This document shows, one piece after another, positions 8,336-16,675 of a stretch of DNA of 56,849 bases. Position 1 is the first letter of the stretch; each line of letters begins with the position of its first letter. Source of the DNA: an uncultured Thiothrix sp. GTDB lineage: Bacteria; Pseudomonadota; Gammaproteobacteria; Thiotrichales; Thiotrichaceae. A program made the position numbers and the translations under genes. The stretch spans positions 1-56,849 of the forward strand of contig NZ_CALMZC010000006.1 of assembly GCF_937873765.1 (NCBI RefSeq), written 5' to 3'. The notes below the pieces were generated by a model, which saw nothing but the letters and a program-made list of their open reading frames with translations, did no database searches and was not told where the DNA came from.

Positions 8336-8937
8336 TTGTGAATGTATTTGTTGAACACTTCGGTATAGTCACGCTTGGTATGAGTAATTAACAGGGCAGT
8401 ATTGATTTGGCTGAGTAATTCTTTAAATTGCCCAACAACTTCACCATTAGTAGCTGTGTTTAGCTTATAGATCGATGAAATGGCATTAAGCGCTTGTCTC
8501 ACATTATCACGACATATTCCGTCCGCAACTTGACGCTTGTGGATACTAATCAGACTCTTGTAGATGTCTTTGAGTTGTTCTAAATAAGTCTTACGCACAT
8601 CAATACTGAAAGTGATACCCGCGATGATGAATTTTAACTCTATATCCATATCAATTGTACCGGCTGTTTCAATACGCACTTGCTCGATGAAAGAGCTAGC
8701 GTAGTCATAGCGTTTAATCATACGCTTAGAAGAAACGGCTGAATCACCATCAACGTGGATGAGTGCAAAATTGGTGAAGCAATACTCATCTTTCTTGGAT
8801 TTGATCAGAAAGAAGATTTTTTCGCCGTCCTCATGAAACAAATAGTCATCAGCGTCCACCTTGTCATAGTCAGTGGGGGCAACAATTACACCAATGTCAC
8901 TTAAACCTAAAGCTTCAGAAGCTAATTTTTTAAACAT
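8332..8937 (-). CDS. Bacterial PH-domain protein (YvbH-like)
   Basis: A 201-residue protein resembling the bacterial PH-domain family represented by Bacillus YvbH. The N-terminal domain reads MFKKLASEALGLSDIGVIV, then DYDKVDADDYLFHEDGEKI and KSKKDEYCFTNFALIHVDG, which I recall as strongly conserved. The C-terminal half is helical (VRQALNAISSIYKL). The start is set at ATG 8937 because TAAGGAGGTA (8941-8950, minus strand) lies just upstream. The open frame extends to 8997, but those extra codons are AT-rich and lie over the ribosome site. The function of the family is unknown. Confidence 0.82.
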   Translation of the reverse strand: MFKKLASEALGLSDIGVIVAPTDYDKVDADDYLFHEDGEKIFFLIKSKKDEYCFTNFALIHVDGDSAVSSKRMIKRYDYASSFIEQVRIETAGTIDMDIELKFIIAGITFSIDVRKTYLEQLKDIYKSLISIHKRQVADGICRDNVRQALNAISSIYKLNTATNGEVVGQFKELLSQINTALLITHTKRDYTEVFNKYIHN

Positions 8938-9326
8938 TCCTACCTCCTTATTTTTGCTAAAAATTATATTTATTAGAATGTTATTCGAGTGTAGCACAAG
9001 CCAAGTGGATCAATGGTTTTTACGTTTAAACGGTCGGTTTTAAGCGTTTAGGAATGGGCTAAAGAATAAACTTAGTTCTATTGTTGTTTTGTAGCTTGAA
9101 CAGCTTGTAATTTTCACATTTGATGATTTTTTAGCTAGTATATTGAGGTATTTATATGAAAAAAATTTAATTTAATCAATTATTTATTATTTATTTTTGG
9201 TTCAAAATAAAAGGTTTGTTTTTTGTTCGTTTTTTTCATCTGTTTTAGTGTTATACCGATCTCAACTATGTGATAATTAGCCCGTTCAAACAGATTAATT
9301 TTACTCAGCTATAAGGAGTGACCGGC
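8938..9326. promoter_or_regulatory. AT-rich intergenic region with divergent promoters upstream of recA
   Basis: This 389-base gap contains no gene I can support. It holds the ribosome site of the PH-domain gene, a perfect 10-bp palindrome CGTTTAAACG (9023-9032), and a very AT-rich stretch (about 9130-9245) with A/T runs like an UP element. GATAAT at 9272-9277 is a possible recA -10 box. I looked for a CTGT-N8-ACAG LexA box and found none. AAGGAG at 9313-9318 is the recA ribosome site. Confidence 0.45.
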
Positions 9327-10376
9327 ATGGATGAGAACAAGAAAAAAGCATTGGCGGCGGCATTAGGACAGATCGAGCGTCAGTTCGGCAAAGGTGCAGT
9401 CATGCGGATGGGCGACGCTGCTGCGGTACGGAATATTGAAGCGATTTCGACAGGTTCGTTGACTTTGGATATTGCCCTAGGGATTGGTGGGTTACCCAAA
9501 GGGCGTGTTATTGAAATTTATGGCCCAGAATCTTCGGGTAAAACTACCTTGACCTTGCAAGTGATTGCAGAGTGTCAAAAAGCGGGTGGTACAGCCGCTT
9601 TCGTGGATGCAGAGCATGCTTTAGATCCAAGCTACGCTGCCAAGTTGGGCGTAAATGTGGATGATTTATTGGTTTCCCAACCGGATACGGGTGAGCAAGC
9701 TTTAGAAATCGCTGACATGCTAGTGCGTTCAGGCGCAGTCGATATTGTTGTAGTCGACTCAGTAGCAGCCTTAACCCCTAAGGCTGAAATCGAAGGTGAT
9801 ATGGGCGATTCGCATGTGGGGTTACAAGCGCGTTTAATGTCGCAAGCCTTGCGTAAGTTGACCGGTAATATTAAGCGCTCGAATACCTTGGTTATTTTCA
9901 TCAACCAAATTCGGATGAAAATCGGTGTAATGTTCGGTAGCCCCGAAACGACTACCGGTGGGAATGCACTCAAGTTCTATGCCTCGGTGCGCTTAGATAT
10001 TCGCCGGATTGGTTCTATCAAGAAAGGCGAAGAGGTTATCGGGAATGAAACTCGCGTGAAAGTTGTAAAGAATAAAATGGCTCCACCTTTTAAACAGGCG
10101 GAGTTTGAAATTCTTTATGGTGAAGGTATCTCGCGTGAGGGTGAGCTAATTGAGTTAGGTGTCAATCAAGGCTTGATTGGTAAAGCAGGCGCTTGGTATA
10201 GCTACAATGGTGAAAAAATTGGTCAAGGCAAAGATAATGCTAAAACTTATTTGAGAGAACATCCCGAAGTGGCGAAAACGATTGAGCAAGCGATTCGTGC
10301 TGCAGCCTTAACTGCCCCTATTCTTAGCTCTGCAGTGGAAGAAGATGATGATTTGCCAGCGGATGAATTGATGTAA
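9327..10376 (+). CDS. recA: Recombinase A
   Basis: RecA forms ATP-dependent filaments on single-stranded DNA, drives homologous pairing and triggers LexA self-cleavage. The protein is 349 residues. Walker A is GPESSGKT near residue 66; [15 protein letters not shown] VDAEHALDP and the L1/L2 regions ([24 protein letters not shown]) are intact. The acidic tail is [15 protein letters not shown] 9327 is chosen over GTG 9318 because AAGGAG lies 8 bases upstream of it and [17 protein letters not shown] matches the family start. It is followed 31 bases later by recX. Confidence 0.98.
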   Translation: MDENKKKALAAALGQIERQFGKGAVMRMGDAAAVRNIEAISTGSLTLDIALGIGGLPKGRVIEIYGPESSGKTTLTLQVIAECQKAGGTAAFVDAEHALDPSYAAKLGVNVDDLLVSQPDTGEQALEIADMLVRSGAVDIVVVDSVAALTPKAEIEGDMGDSHVGLQARLMSQALRKLTGNIKRSNTLVIFINQIRMKIGVMFGSPETTTGGNALKFYASVRLDIRRIGSIKKGEEVIGNETRVKVVKNKMAPPFKQAEFEILYGEGISREGELIELGVNQGLIGKAGAWYSYNGEKIGQGKDNAKTYLREHPEVAKTIEQAIRAAALTAPILSSAVEEDDDLPADELM

Positions 10377-10407
10377 TGCCCTCCCATCTGTCTCTACAGG
10401 TGCTATA

Positions 10408-10863
10408 GTGTCGGCTTCTGCGACAGAAGCTGAACTATTTGCCAAAGCGCTGCGAGTGCTTGCCTTACGTGAGCATTCGCGTTTTGAATTAGCAAAAAAA
10501 TTAGCCAGTTTAACAGAAGATAGTAGCCTGATTGAGCAAGTCTTAGATAAGCTAGCGCAGTCTGATTATTTGAACGATCAACGCTATGCAGAAATGCTGG
10601 TGCGCTCTTCTGTTGCAAAAGGTTACGGTCCGCTAAAACTCACCCATCTGTTGCGCGAAAAAGGGGTGGAGTCTAAATTAGCTAAAACCGTATTAGACGA
10701 AGCTGAAATTGATTGGCAAGCTGTGGCTGTCTATCAACGGCAGAAAAAATTTGGCTATACTCTCCCCACTGATTGGCTCGAACGTGCCCGTCAAAGCCGC
10801 TTTTTAGCGGGGAGGGGCTTTTATTTAGAAACAATTAATGCGGTTTTCCATGAAAAGTGCTGA
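10408..10863 (+). CDS. recX: Regulatory protein RecX
   Basis: RecX caps and destabilises RecA filaments. At 151 residues it has the expected length. Three-helix repeats are visible: [19 protein letters not shown], then [24 protein letters not shown] (with the RecX segment LNDQRYAE) and [16 protein letters not shown]. The start codon is GTG 10408; no ATG is available. Its 3' end overlaps alaS, so recA-recX-alaS may be partly coupled. The recA-recX-alaS order is conserved in gammaproteobacteria. Confidence 0.92.
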   Translation: MSASATEAELFAKALRVLALREHSRFELAKKLASLTEDSSLIEQVLDKLAQSDYLNDQRYAEMLVRSSVAKGYGPLKLTHLLREKGVESKLAKTVLDEAEIDWQAVAVYQRQKKFGYTLPTDWLERARQSRFLAGRGFYLETINAVFHEKC

Positions 10864-13465
10864 GTTAAGACAGAAGTTTTTAGGTTATTTTGCTAGTCAA
10901 GGCCATGAAATCGTGCCTTCTAGCTCCTTAGTACCTGGCAATGATCCCACGCTTTTATTCACCAACTCAGGGATGGTGCAATTTAAAGATGTGTTCTTAG
11001 GATTGGATAAGCGCTCTTATGTGCGTGCTACCACAGCACAACGCTGTGTACGTGCAGGTGGTAAGCATAATGACCTTGAAAATGTCGGTTATACCGCTCG
11101 GCATCACACCTTTTTTGAAATGCTTGGCAATTTTAGTTTTGGCGATTATTTCAAAGAAGATGCCATTCGTTTTTGCTGGGAGTTTCTCACCGAAGTCTTA
11201 AAACTACCTAAAGAGCGCTTGTGGGTCACGGTTTACGCTGAAGATGATGAGGCGTTTAAGATTTGGTCAGATGGGATTGGTTTTCCTGCCGAGCGTATTA
11301 GCCGGATTGGTGATAATAAGGGCGCACGTTATGCCTCCGATAACTTCTGGCAAATGGGTGATACTGGGCCTTGTGGGCCTTGCACTGAAGTATTTTATGA
11401 TCATGGCTCACATATTTGGGGCGGCCCTCCGGGCACACCAGAAGAAGACGGCGACCGCTTTATCGAAATCTGGAACCTCGTTTTCATGCAGTTTGAGCGC
11501 ACCAAAGACGGTGAAATGCGACGCTTGCCTAAGCCATCGGTTGATACAGGCATGGGGTTGGAGCGCTTAGCGGCTATCCTGCAAGGTGTGCATAGCAACT
11601 ATGAAATCGATCTATTTCAAACCCTCATCAAATCAGCACATGAGTTAACAGCAGCAGGTACTGATTCCAATAGTGCTTCACTAAAGGTTATTGCTGACCA
11701 CATTCGCTCATGCTCTTTTTTAGTGGTCGATGGGGTTTTACCCTCTAATGAAGGGCGTGGTTATGTGTTGCGCCGGATTATTCGGCGGGCGATTCGGCAC
11801 GGCTACAAACTAGGTATGCAAGCGCCCTTCTTTTATAAATTAGTGCAGCCTTTAGTCGATGAAATGGGTTCTGCTTACCCTGAATTAACGAAGCTACAAA
11901 CCCAAGTTGAACAGGCTTTAGAGAGGGAGGAGCGCCGTTTTGCGGAGACGCTAGAACAAGGAATGAAAATCCTTGAAAACACGATTTCTGACTTAGTTGG
12001 CGACACGATTGATGGTGAGACGGTCTTCAAGCTCTATGATACCTATGGTTTCCCGCTCGATTTGACCGCTGATATTGCGCGCGAGCGTAATCTGAAGCTC
12101 GATGAACTAGGCTTTGAAGCAGCTATGAATGCACAGCGTGAACGTGCACGGGCTGCCGGTAAATTTGGTACTAATTACAATGATAAGTTAGCCGTGGATA
12201 GCGAAACTGATTTCCACGGTTATGACACTTTAAGCGAAACTAGCCCAGTTATTGGCTTGTTTAGTGTGGGTAAAGTCGTAGACAGTTTAAGCACTGGGCA
12301 AGCAGGGCAGGTTGTGTTAGCTAATACGCCCTTCTATGCGGAGTCTGGCGGTCAGGTTGGTGATACAGGCTATTTAAAAACCAATACAGGCTCTTTCCGG
12401 GTCACTGATACGCAAAAGCAGGGCAAAACCTTTATTCATTTCGGCCAAGTAGAAACCGGAAGCATTCAAGTAGGTGCAGTTGTCACGGCTGAGGTGGATA
12501 GCGTTCGTCGTAAAGCGGTGATTCTTAATCACTCCGCTACGCATTTAATGCACGCTGCCTTGCGCCAAGTTCTAGGGGCGCATGTTGAGCAAAAAGGCTC
12601 GTTAGTGAATGAAGAGCGCTTGCGTTTTGATTTTTTGCACCCAGAAGCTGTCACGGCTGAGCAAATCGCTGAAGTGGAAGCAATTGTAAATATGCAAATT
12701 CGCGCGAATGCAGCGGCTTTTGCACACTTGATGGATATGGAGTCAGCTAAAGCAGCCGGTGCGATGGCACTATTCGGCGAGAAGTATGGCGATATTGTGC
12801 GTGTCATGCAGATTGGCTTCTCCACCGAGTTATGTGGTGGTTGCCATGTGGAGCGCACAGGTGATATTGGCTTGTTTAAAATTGTGAGTGAAGGTGGCGT
12901 TGCTGCGGGGATTCGCCGGATTGAGGCAGTTACAGGCGCAAATGCATTGGCTTGGTTAAATGAAGTCAATACTCGTCTTGGCAATGTGGCGCGCTTATTA
13001 AAGTCGAGCAGCAACGAGGTTTTAGAGAAAACTGAAGCATTGATCCAACGTAACCGCGCTTTAGAAAAAGAGTTAGAACAACTGAAGGGCAAGATTGCCT
13101 CGCAAGCAGGTTCTAATTTAGCGGATCAAGCGCTGGATATATCGGGTATTAAGGTCTTGGCTGCGAATTTAGAAGGTGCTGATCCGAAGTCCTTGCGTGA
13201 TACAGTTGACCAGCTAAAAAATAAACTGGGTAAAGCCGTAGTAATTTTAGCAGCGGTAGCAGATGGAAAAGTAAGCCTTGTGGCTGGTGTCACTAAAGAT
13301 GAAACGGCTAAAGTTAAAGCAGGGGATTTGCTAGGCTTTGTTGCTAGTCAGTTAGGTGGTAAAGGTGGTGGACGCCCTGATATGGCACAAGGTGGCGGGA
13401 CTGATGTAGCTGCCCTACCACAGGCTTTAGCTTCGGTTCAAGCTTGGGTTGCTGAACGCGTTTAG
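10850..13465 (+). CDS. alaS: Alanyl-tRNA synthetase
   Basis: AlaS charges tRNA-Ala and edits misacylated serine and glycine. The 871-residue protein has the class II catalytic core ([20 protein letters not shown] start, [32 protein letters not shown]) and the editing site ([13 protein letters not shown] and the [15 protein letters not shown] zinc-type motif). The C-Ala domain ends [15 protein letters not shown]. Two in-frame ATGs exist, 10838 and 10850; 10850 fits the family N-terminus better. Either overlaps the recX 3' end (14 or 26 bases), suggesting translational coupling. No strong ribosome site is seen. Confidence 0.96.
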   Translation: MKSAELRQKFLGYFASQGHEIVPSSSLVPGNDPTLLFTNSGMVQFKDVFLGLDKRSYVRATTAQRCVRAGGKHNDLENVGYTARHHTFFEMLGNFSFGDYFKEDAIRFCWEFLTEVLKLPKERLWVTVYAEDDEAFKIWSDGIGFPAERISRIGDNKGARYASDNFWQMGDTGPCGPCTEVFYDHGSHIWGGPPGTPEEDGDRFIEIWNLVFMQFERTKDGEMRRLPKPSVDTGMGLERLAAILQGVHSNYEIDLFQTLIKSAHELTAAGTDSNSASLKVIADHIRSCSFLVVDGVLPSNEGRGYVLRRIIRRAIRHGYKLGMQAPFFYKLVQPLVDEMGSAYPELTKLQTQVEQALEREERRFAETLEQGMKILENTISDLVGDTIDGETVFKLYDTYGFPLDLTADIARERNLKLDELGFEAAMNAQRERARAAGKFGTNYNDKLAVDSETDFHGYDTLSETSPVIGLFSVGKVVDSLSTGQAGQVVLANTPFYAESGGQVGDTGYLKTNTGSFRVTDTQKQGKTFIHFGQVETGSIQVGAVVTAEVDSVRRKAVILNHSATHLMHAALRQVLGAHVEQKGSLVNEERLRFDFLHPEAVTAEQIAEVEAIVNMQIRANAAAFAHLMDMESAKAAGAMALFGEKYGDIVRVMQIGFSTELCGGCHVERTGDIGLFKIVSEGGVAAGIRRIEAVTGANALAWLNEVNTRLGNVARLLKSSSNEVLEKTEALIQRNRALEKELEQLKGKIASQAGSNLADQALDISGIKVLAANLEGADPKSLRDTVDQLKNKLGKAVVILAAVADGKVSLVAGVTKDETAKVKAGDLLGFVASQLGGKGGGRPDMAQGGGTDVAALPQALASVQAWVAERV

Positions 13466-13494
13466 TATTTCTTTGAAAAAAAGATTATAGTTTT

Positions 13495-13526
13495 AGCCCC
13501 CTCACGTGAGGGGGTTGTCATTTTTA
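13495..13526 (+). terminator. Intrinsic terminator between alaS and lysC
   Basis: CCCCCTCACGTGAGGGGG (13497-13514) is a perfect palindrome extended by weak outer pairs, followed by TTGTCATTTTTATA. It separates alaS from lysC, but could also act as an attenuating hairpin in the lysC leader. Confidence 0.8.
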
Positions 13527-13543
13527 TAGATTGAAGGTAAGTC

Positions 13544-14776
13544 ATGGCACTGATCGTACAAAAATACGGCGGTACCTCGGTTGGTTCGCCGGAGCGTATA
13601 GCGGCGGTGGCTGATCGGGTCATCCGTTGGCGGCAGAAGGGTAATGATGTCGTGGTGGTGGTTTCTGCAATGTCGGGGGAAACTAATAAGCTGGTGGCGC
13701 TGATTAATGCAGTGAATCCAACGGGTTCTGAGCGTGAGAAGGACGCTATTTTAGCCACAGGTGAACAAGTTACAATTGGTTTGTTGGCTCTAGCTTTAGA
13801 GAAAAAAGGCCAACCAGCTCGTTCTTATACCGGCGGTCAAGTGCGTATTCTGACCGATGATGCGCATACTAAAGCTCGGATTATGGATATTGATGGTTCT
13901 CCTATTCGCAAAGATTTGAGCGAAGGTAAAGTCGTCGTTGTGGCCGGTTTCCAAGGCGTGACTGCCGATGGCAGCATTACGACTTTAGGACGCGGCGGTT
14001 CTGATACCACCGGTGTGGCCTTAGCGGTCGCTCTAAAAGCGGATGAGTGCCAAATTTATACGGATGTGGATGGAGTTTATACCACTGACCCACGGATTGA
14101 GCCGAAAGCTAAGCATATTCCAGTTTTGAGTTTGGAGGAGATGCTAGAGATGGCGAGCCAAGGCTCCAAAGTTTTGCAAATCCGCTCAGTAGAGTTCGCT
14201 TATAAATATGATATGCCTATTCGTGTGCTGTCGAGTTTTGATGAAAACGATGAGGGCAAAAGCACATTGGTCACTCGTGAGGATGAAGTAATGGAAGAAG
14301 TATCGGTTCGTGGGATTGCCTTTAATCGTGATGAAGCACAATTGACCGTCAAAGGTGTTCCAGATCGTCCGGGTGTAGCCTATCAAATTTTAGGGCCGAT
14401 TTCTGAAGCAAATATCGAAGTCGATATGATTGTGCAGAATGTTGGGGTAGGTGGTGCGGGCGGTACGACTGACTTCACATTTACTGTGCATAAAAATGAC
14501 TACACCAAAGCCACACAAATTCTAGCACGTACCTGTGAAGCTTTAGGTGCAACCGGTTGGGAGGGTGATGAGAATATTGCCAAGGTCGCCATCGTCGGTG
14601 CAGGTATGCGTTCACATGCTGGAGTAGCGAGCAAGATGTTTAAAGTATTAGCGGACGAAGGCATCAATATTCACATGATTTCTACTTCTGAAATTAAAGT
14701 AGCTGTAGTCATTGATGAAAAGTATTTAGAGCTAGCAGTGCGTGTGTTGCATAAAGCCTTTGGTTTATCCGCCTAA
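13544..14776 (+). CDS. lysC: Aspartate kinase, LysC type
   Basis: Catalyses ATP-dependent phosphorylation of aspartate, the first step to lysine, threonine and methionine. The 410-residue protein has the kinase domain from VQKYGGTSVGS (residues 4-14) through GRGGSDTTGVALA and IYTDVDGVYTTDPR. Two C-terminal ACT domains (from about residue 260: VKGVPDRPGVAYQIL and AIVGAGMRSHAGVASKMF) sense amino-acid end products. This is the single-function class of Pseudomonas and Bacillus. An in-frame ATG at 14291 with GAGG 8 bases upstream could start a separate ACT-only subunit. GAAGGTAA supports ATG 13544. Confidence 0.96.
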   Translation: MALIVQKYGGTSVGSPERIAAVADRVIRWRQKGNDVVVVVSAMSGETNKLVALINAVNPTGSEREKDAILATGEQVTIGLLALALEKKGQPARSYTGGQVRILTDDAHTKARIMDIDGSPIRKDLSEGKVVVVAGFQGVTADGSITTLGRGGSDTTGVALAVALKADECQIYTDVDGVYTTDPRIEPKAKHIPVLSLEEMLEMASQGSKVLQIRSVEFAYKYDMPIRVLSSFDENDEGKSTLVTREDEVMEEVSVRGIAFNRDEAQLTVKGVPDRPGVAYQILGPISEANIEVDMIVQNVGVGGAGGTTDFTFTVHKNDYTKATQILARTCEALGATGWEGDENIAKVAIVGAGMRSHAGVASKMFKVLADEGINIHMISTSEIKVAVVIDEKYLELAVRVLHKAFGLSA

Positions 14777-14808
14777 GTACAAAGTTTAAGTTTTTGCTGT
14801 TTTTAAAG

Positions 14809-14845
14809 GCCGCCCAGTTAAGTCCTTAACTGTGGCGGCTTTTTT
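14809..14845 (+). terminator. Intrinsic terminator after lysC
   Basis: GCCGCCCAGTTAAG and CTTAACTGTGGCGGC pair in a long stem with a tiny loop and a small internal mismatch, followed directly by TTTTTT. A strong rho-independent terminator 33 bases after the lysC stop. Confidence 0.92.
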
Positions 14846-14883
14846 ATGAAGACCTATAGAAAAAAATCTTTAAATCTTAAATA

Positions 14884-14931
14884 ATTCCCTGTTGCTTTTT
14901 ACCACTTAATGGTAAAAGTACAACAGGGAAT
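14884..14931. other. Long imperfect hairpin in the csrA upstream region
   Basis: ATTCCCTGTTG (14884-14894) pairs with CAACAGGGAAT (14921-14931), and nested inside TTTTACCA (14897-14904) pairs with TGGTAAAA (14910-14917) around CTTAA. The two stems stack with a small asymmetric bulge, giving about 19 pairs. Neither strand has a T-run after it, so a simple terminator is unlikely. It may be a leader structure of csrA or a small RNA. Confidence 0.5.
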
Positions 14932-15060
14932 ATAAAAGTTAAGGCTCAGTTCAGTCGCTATGTGGGAATGTTGAGCAACTAACTGCTGTTCTGAGTATTG
15001 GGGTCACAGACTCTATAAGAAGTTCGGTGAATTAAATACAGCGATATGGAGATTTGCGTT

Positions 15061-15261
15061 ATGTTGATATTGACTCGTAGGGTAGGGGAAACCCTGATGA
15101 TTGGCGACGAGGTCAGCGTCACTGTATTGGGAGTCAAAGGTAATCAAGTACGCCTAGGCATTAACGCACCCAAAGATGTTGCTGTTCATCGTGAAGAAAT
15201 TTACGAGCGGATTCATCATGAGACCACAGAATCAGCTGTAAGCGAAGAAAATTCAAATTAA
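15061..15261 (+). CDS. csrA: Carbon storage regulator CsrA
   Basis: CsrA is a dimeric RNA-binding protein that binds GGA motifs in hairpin loops and blocks or promotes translation. The 66-residue protein begins [18 protein letters not shown] and contains [28 protein letters not shown], including the RNA-contacting R and K residues. The start is ATG 15061; the frame reaches ATG 15046, but GGAG (15048-15051) is the ribosome site 9 bases upstream of 15061. That site sits in ATGGAGAT, itself a possible CsrA autoregulation site. Located between lysC and tRNA-Ser as in Pseudomonas and relatives. Confidence 0.97.
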   Translation: MLILTRRVGETLMIGDEVSVTVLGVKGNQVRLGINAPKDVAVHREEIYERIHHETTESAVSEENSN

Positions 15262-15329
15262 CTCTTTACCAAAACTGGTAAGCCATGTATCCTTGCGGCC
15301 TTCATAAATAAACACGATTTTCTCTGTAC

Positions 15330-15420
15330 GGAGAGGTGGCCGAGAGGCCGAAGGCACTCCCCTGCTAAGGGAGCATGGGCCAAAAGCTCATCGCGGGTTC
15401 GACTCCCGCCCTCTCCGCCA
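15330..15420 (+). tRNA. tRNA-Ser (anticodon GCT)
   Basis: A 91-base class II tRNA with acceptor stem GGAGAGG/CCTCTCC, discriminator G and encoded CCA (15418-15420). The anticodon stem CTCCC/GGGAG holds loop CTGCTAA with anticodon GCT. A long variable arm (ATGGGCCAAAAGCTCAT) and T-arm GCGGGTTCGACTCCCGC are present. Confidence 0.97.
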
Positions 15421-15458
15421 TTTATGAATCAGTAGTGCAAAGAAACTTAAAAAAATTC

Positions 15459-15487
15459 TTGACCTACTCAATTGAAATGCGCAAAAT
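15459..15487 (+). promoter_or_regulatory. Sigma-70 promoter for tRNA-Arg
   Basis: TTGACC (15459-15464) and CAAAAT (15482-15487) are separated by 17 bases, and tRNA-Arg begins 15 bases after the -10 box. The tRNA-Arg gene may therefore be transcribed independently of csrA/tRNA-Ser. Confidence 0.6.
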
Positions 15488-15502
15488 ACGTGCCTTCAGA
15501 AA

Positions 15503-15579
15503 GCGTCCATAGCTCAGTTGGATAGAGTACCTGGCTACGAACCAGGCGGTCGGAGGTTCGAATCCTTCTGGACGCGCCA
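15503..15579 (+). tRNA. tRNA-Arg (anticodon ACG)
   Basis: A 77-base tRNA with acceptor stem GCGTCCA/TGGACGC, discriminator G and encoded CCA. Anticodon stem CCTGG/CCAGG with loop CTACGAA gives anticodon ACG, read as ICG after deamination. T-arm GGAGGTTCGAATCCTTC is intact. Confidence 0.97.
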
Positions 15580-15585
15580 TATACC

Positions 15586-15618
15586 AAAGGCTTGCATTAA
15601 ATGATGCAGGCCTTTTTT
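15586..15618 (+). terminator. Intrinsic terminator after tRNA-Arg
   Basis: AAAGGCTTGCAT and ATGCAGGCCTTT form a 12-bp stem (one G-T pair) with a 6-base loop, followed by TTTTTTG. It begins 7 bases after the tRNA. Confidence 0.92.
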
Positions 15619-15645
15619 GTTTTAGACCAATAAAACCCGAAGGTT

Positions 15646-15948
15646 CTATTGGGAGGAAGAGAGTAAATAAGGGCGTTCAGGATTACGTTGGTATAACACC
15701 GCGGTATTCCCAATCTTTTGAATTAAAACCGCCTCACTAGCATGTTCGAGAATTTGTTCGAGAATTGCATTTCTTAACTCCCGATCACCTGCATTAATTT
15801 TGATTTTTACTAATTGATGGTATTCCAAAGCATTATTCAACTCCACCAAGATGGTATCTTTAAGACCTTGTTGGCCAATTAAAATAATAGGATGGAGAGC
15901 GTGCGCTAAACCTTTTAAGCGCTTTTTTTGTGCGTCCGTGAGTTCCAT
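15646..15948 (-). CDS. yhbY: YhbY-type CRM-domain RNA-binding protein
   Basis: A 100-residue CRM-domain protein associated with pre-50S ribosomes. The family pattern is clear: LTDAQKKRLKGLAHALHPI, ILIGQQGLKDTILVELNNAL, HQLVKIKINAGDRE and QKIGNTAVLYQRNPER. The start is ATG 15948 with GGAAGA just upstream; the frame continues to a TTG at 15963, which I reject because the family begins near this Met. It is divergent from rlmE with only 47 bases between, the standard gammaproteobacterial arrangement. Confidence 0.93.
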   Translation of the reverse strand: MELTDAQKKRLKGLAHALHPIILIGQQGLKDTILVELNNALEYHQLVKIKINAGDRELRNAILEQILEHASEAVLIQKIGNTAVLYQRNPERPYLLSSSQ

Positions 15949-15995
15949 AACCGTTCTTCCCAAAAAGGCGCGAGTTTAAGTAGTAAGTTGATAGT

Positions 15996-16616
15996 ATGGC
16001 AAGAAGCAAAAGCAGTCACAAATGGTTACGTGAGCATTTCGATGATGAGTATGTGAAAAAAGCTCAGCAAGAAGGCTATCGTTCACGCGCAGTTTATAAG
16101 CTCAAAGAAATCCAAGATAAAGATCATGTGTTGCGTCCAGGTACTAAAGTGGTGGATTTAGGAGCAGCACCAGGGGGATGGAGTCAAATTGCGGTGCAAT
16201 TGGTTGGACGTACAGGTCGAGTGGTGGCGAGTGATATTTTGCCGATTGAGCCAATTCCTAATGTTGAATTTGTGTTGGGGGATTTTCGGGAAGATGCTGT
16301 TTTAGCGGAGTTACTTAATTTATTGGGTGATGAGAAAGCAGACCTTGTACTTTCTGATATGGCTCCCAATATGAGTGGTATGGATGCTGTGGATCAACCC
16401 CGAGCGATTTATTTATGTGAGTTAGCTTTGGAGATGGCGCAGCAAGTTTTAAGGCCGGGTGGAGCATTTTTAGTGAAACTTTTTCAGGGCGATGGCTCTG
16501 ATAAGTTTTTACAAGAAGTCCGCCAACATTTCAAAACGGTAAAAATTCGCAAGCCAGCCGCCTCAAGACCCCGTAGTCGTGAAGTTTATGTGCTTGGACA
16601 AGGGTTTTTGGTGTAA
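15996..16616 (+). CDS. rlmE: 23S rRNA 2'-O-ribose U2552 methyltransferase
   Basis: RlmE (FtsJ/RrmJ) methylates U2552 in the A-loop of 23S rRNA using S-adenosylmethionine, late in 50S assembly. The protein is 206 residues. SAM motif I is [15 protein letters not shown] (near residue 52). [16 protein letters not shown] carries the first catalytic lysine, [12 protein letters not shown] the aspartate region, and [10 protein letters not shown] the second lysine. It heads the rlmE-ftsH-folP-glmM block, with 59 bases to ftsH that include a 6-bp hairpin (16619-16634). Confidence 0.96.
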   Translation: MARSKSSHKWLREHFDDEYVKKAQQEGYRSRAVYKLKEIQDKDHVLRPGTKVVDLGAAPGGWSQIAVQLVGRTGRVVASDILPIEPIPNVEFVLGDFREDAVLAELLNLLGDEKADLVLSDMAPNMSGMDAVDQPRAIYLCELALEMAQQVLRPGGAFLVKLFQGDGSDKFLQEVRQHFKTVKIRKPAASRPRSREVYVLGQGFLV

Positions 16617-16675
16617 TATTACAGAAACCTGTAAGGTAGCGTGAGGGTCAACAGACCGGAAATGGAGATAGTCTC

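Noticed and set aside
8938..8997. N-terminal extension of the PH-domain protein
   Set aside because: TAAGGAGGTA lies inside it and directs initiation at 8937, where family similarity begins.
9240..9256. CTGTTTTAGTGTTATA as a LexA site before recA
   Set aside because: Only the left CTGT half fits; no ACAG half at the required spacing.
12529..13092. 187-codon minus-strand ORF inside alaS
   Set aside because: Shadow of a well-conserved gene; its composition is Ser/Ala/Ile/Arg-rich without motifs or a ribosome site.
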